Positions 1-10,219 of a stretch of DNA of 10,219 bases are shown in pieces; position 1 is the first letter of the stretch; every line of letters starts with the position of its first letter. The stretch spans positions 1-10,219 of the forward strand of contig JASAMV010006898.1 of the NCBI GenBank assembly GCA_030248065.1. Direction: 5' to 3'. Made by a program: the position numbers and the translations under genes. The notes beneath the pieces were generated by a model. It was not told the origin of the DNA, searched no databases, and worked only from the letters and a program-made list of their open reading frames with translations. Source of the DNA: Rhynchonema sp. JSB1_4 (lineage: Eukaryota > Nematoda > Chromadorea > Monhysterida > Xyalidae).

Positions 1-54
1 TTCTCAAAGATTAACGACTAACCCATAAACTGCATGCGGGCGCACGCATGTGAG

Positions 55-105
55 CAGGGTTGGGCCAAAAACAGAAAAAAAACTTTTCAAAAAAAATTTT
101 TACAA
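55..105 (+). repeat. Isolated hAT-like transposon terminus
   Basis: Starts CAGGGTTGGGCC and runs into A-rich then T-rich blocks. The first 11 bases, CAGGGTTGGGC, are identical to the left end of the element at 5561, which has the same A/T-block character just inside. No matching CCAACCCTG end is found before the gene, so this is a degraded or truncated copy, or its partner has diverged beyond recognition. Confidence 0.5.
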
Positions 106-977
106 CAAAGCTCGGCACTTTTCCGGTTTCTAGAAATTAAAGAAGTAAGTCCATGTTTTATTATTTCACAACTTCTATTAGTTCCCCTTTTCAGAAATGC
201 AGGTTTTGTGCATGTTCCAGCATGTTTTTATCAAAAAATCGCTGCCTGCGACATTTGTATTTCTGTTCGGCATTGGGTCATTATAAATTACAATGTTAGA
301 CAGTCCGTGGCTCTACTAAACAACCTAAATAGGCGTCATGATGCGCTCATTCAGTCCTTCGAGCAAGTCAAATCTGCTTCATTGTATGATATCACCCTGC
401 CAAAACGCTGGGTGGGCGTCACAAGCCGCGGGTGACGCAGCTGTTTTCATGTACATGCTAAAAAATGTCTTAGTTATTTACCTTTCCCACGCCTTTATTT
501 TTGTATTACATGGTAGACAGACCATCCGCACACATGAATTGGCTCATGACAAAAGATATCACATCGCTACTGTCCGTTTGCAATCACACAAATCAACGTT
601 CGCATGTATTCTCAAATCTAATGAGATAATCAAATAGTTTCTGATTTTTCCAATGAGGACCGAAATTGTGGTCCGAAATAAAAAAGTAATCGTTTTCGTC
701 TCTCAAAGACACATTACACATAAAAAAAAGTAAACCGTTAAAGAATGCAAAAAATTAAAGTTCGATGATAAAATTTTTTCATTCGACCCTGACTCTGCTG
801 CTCGTCATTCACTGATATCGAAATGTGGCTGAACATTTGTCCAAATTGCCCCCTTGTGTACCGACCTCTCCTGACGTTGCTTACCTAATTTTCTAATTAC
901 CACATGTTTTCCGCATGACGGTTGGTTGGCGAAACACCTACGTCATTTTAGGTAGATGTAACCTATTGCGTCGGGAT

Positions 978-985
978 ATTTTCAG
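978..985 (+). promoter_or_regulatory. Candidate 3' splice site upstream of the start codon
   Basis: TATTTTCAG is a strong acceptor-like sequence 148 nt before the ATG. It could receive a 5' UTR exon from outside the window or, if the organism trans-splices, a spliced leader. A second, weaker candidate (AATGTTTCAG, ending 1041) lies 92 nt before the ATG. Transcript data are needed to choose. Confidence 0.3.
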
Positions 986-1133
986 TTGTGTTGTGCAACC
1001 AAGAAAAAAAGACACTCAGAAAACCACACACAATGTTTCAGGACTGGCGCATGCATCAACACAATACGGTAGGAAGTCAGCCTATTTCAAACATCAGAAA
1101 TTAAATTAAAGACAAATACAATAATCAACAATA

Positions 1134-9236
<8,103 letters not shown>

Positions 9237-9407
9237 AGGATCGCGAGTTTCGGTGTGATCACATTTATTTATTCCGATATTTTTTGAGGTTGTATTCTAA
9301 TTCAATGGAACTTGGATATTTTTTTAAAAGTTTTTTTTATCACTTTTGAAAGCAATCGTCAATCAAAAATCACCACAAAGGCCAAAACTGTTTTCAAAAC
9401 ATCAAGG

Positions 9408-9413
9408 ATTAAA
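9408..9413 (+). terminator. Candidate polyadenylation signal ATTAAA
   Basis: The most common variant of AATAAA, at a plausible distance downstream of the UGM stop. The only support is the hexamer and its position. Confidence 0.25.
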
Positions 9414-9608
9414 AAATCACTCTCATCCATATTGTCGTATTATTTTGTTTGTGTCCCTTGACTCGGATGATGTTTCACAAAACCACCCTTTACTGCTGTT
9501 CATGGAGAGAAACTATTGAAACGCGTTGCCCGGTTCAGCGGGGCAGTGCGTCTGCGGATCGGGCATTGCATTTTGAGCAAAAATTCTGTTATTTTTGGGG
9601 TTTGTAGC

Positions 9609-9706
9609 GCTGTCAAATCAAGTCGTCAAATCAACCGTATTATTTTTCCCGCTCATTTGGGCTCATGTATTACTGCTTGATTTGTCGACTTTGATTTTAC
9701 GACAGT
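9609..9706. repeat. Small imperfect inverted repeat
   Basis: CTGTCAAATCAAGTCGTCAA from 9610 pairs with GCTTGATTTGTCGACTTTGA and the bases that follow (9675-9705), with a three-base and a one-base gap; the spacer is about 40 nt. On the + strand it could form a stem of roughly 26 bp. Confidence 0.6.
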
Positions 9707-10064
9707 ACTATTAGCCTATATGTTTGCCAGGGTTACATGTTGTATTCGGTAAAAATAATACATACATATTTGTACCGTGGTATGCAGCAGATGCAATACA
9801 ATCTCTATTTTTATTTCCGCATATTCACATGTAATGCCTCACAATTCTCTATGTTTGGTGTTATATCTGTTGAATACCGGATTTTGCGAAAATTGGTGAA
9901 TTGCTTCGCTTCAGAATTTGATCGAGTCATGATACTCAAATTTCGGTGATGCACGAAGTCACGCGAAAACGCAACAAAACCAAAAGAAAAATTGCACGCC
10001 TGCACAACACGGCACCAAATACAACTGGTACAAACAGGATGAAATGCAAAATCCCATCTGAAGT

Positions 10065-10219
10065 GTTTTCGACACAACGATGCTACTAACACTGAGGTGA
10101 CACCATAGTGGGGATGTTTTCGACACAACGATGTTACTAGCACTGAGGTGACACCGTAGTGGCGATGTTTTCGACACAACGATGTTACTCACTGAGGTGA
10201 CACCATAGTGGGGGATGTT
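10065..10219. repeat. 51-bp tandem repeat, running off the window
   Basis: Three units start with GTTTTCGACACAACGATG at 10065, 10116 and 10167; the lengths are 51, 51 and 50 bp, and a fourth begins at 10217. Units differ at only a few positions (for example CACCATAG or CACCGTAG, GTGGGGAT or GTGGCGAT). Each unit contains the imperfect dyad CACTGAGGTGACACCATAGTG. The open minus-strand frames across it are a by-product of a period divisible by three. Confidence 0.9.

Larger units (their letters stand above)
1..1133. other. Upstream region of the UGM gene, no gene recognised
   Basis: AT-rich intergenic or 5' UTR sequence. Open frames exist (for example 34-435, + strand), but their translations have no recognisable motif and start at a transposon-like end, so I do not call them genes. 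No clear TATA box. It holds an isolated hAT-like terminus at 55 and two possible 3' splice sites at 985 and 1041. Confidence 0.6.
9237..10064. other. 3' flank of the UGM gene, no gene recognised
   Basis: AT-rich. No canonical AATAAA on the + strand soon after the stop. ATTAAA at 9408-9413 is the nearest common variant, 172 nt past the stop codon. Open frames here (for example 9737-9949, + strand) show no recognisable domain. Confidence 0.55.

Noticed and set aside
34..435. 133-codon open frame on the + strand at the window start
   Set aside because: It begins 21 nt before a hAT-like terminus, its translation has no domain or composition I recognise, and its first third encodes the A/T-rich transposon end. 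Treated as a chance frame.
9811..10192. Minus-strand frames with a repeated CRKH..HYGVTSVLV pattern, as a repeat protein
   Set aside because: The pattern is the 51-bp minisatellite read in an open frame; upstream the translation is nondescript. Not excluded as an exon, but unsupported.
10065..10219. CRISPR-like array
   Set aside because: The whole unit repeats without unique spacers, and the context is eukaryotic; it is a tandem repeat.

Overview
The window is eukaryotic DNA. It carries one multi-exon protein-coding gene on the + strand, and several of its introns are swollen by non-autonomous transposons. I read the gene as a complete UDP-galactopyranose mutase (UGM, glf): 11 exons between 1134 and 9236, joined by 10 GT-AG introns with consistent phases, giving 483 residues plus a stop. 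Nearly every substrate- and flavin-contacting residue known from the Aspergillus fumigatus enzyme is present at the expected spacing. UGM interconverts UDP-galactopyranose and UDP-galactofuranose. It occurs in bacteria, fungi, kinetoplastids, some algae and invertebrates, including nematodes, but not in vertebrates. With the long introns and animal-type DNA transposons, this suggests an invertebrate animal. A nematode is my first guess, but most 3' splice sites do not match the TTTTCAG typical of rhabditid nematodes, so the phylum stays open.

Layout. 1-1133 is upstream sequence with an isolated hAT-like transposon end near its start and two candidate 3' splice sites ahead of the start codon. 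1134-5342 holds exons 1-8. Intron 3 contains a 783-bp element with mariner-like ends and long imperfect inverted arms. Intron 8 (2,790 nt) is mostly transposon: a 732-bp hAT-type element with a perfect 8-bp target-site duplication, then a 1,657-bp foldback element bounded by TTAA whose two arms of about 780 bp leave a loop of only about 90 nt. The foldback ends 12 nt before exon 9, so the 3' splice-site region of that intron now lies inside the transposon. 8133-9236 holds exons 9-11, with a lone mariner-like terminus 19 nt upstream of exon 11. 9237-10219 has no recognisable gene. It contains a small inverted repeat and the start of a 51-bp minisatellite that runs off the window.

I found no bacterial-type genes, tRNA, rRNA or CRISPR array, and no second protein-coding gene. 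The main points of interest are the divergent substrate loop of an otherwise well-conserved UGM, and the way transposons have moved right up to its splice sites. All alignments were made by eye and from memory of the family.
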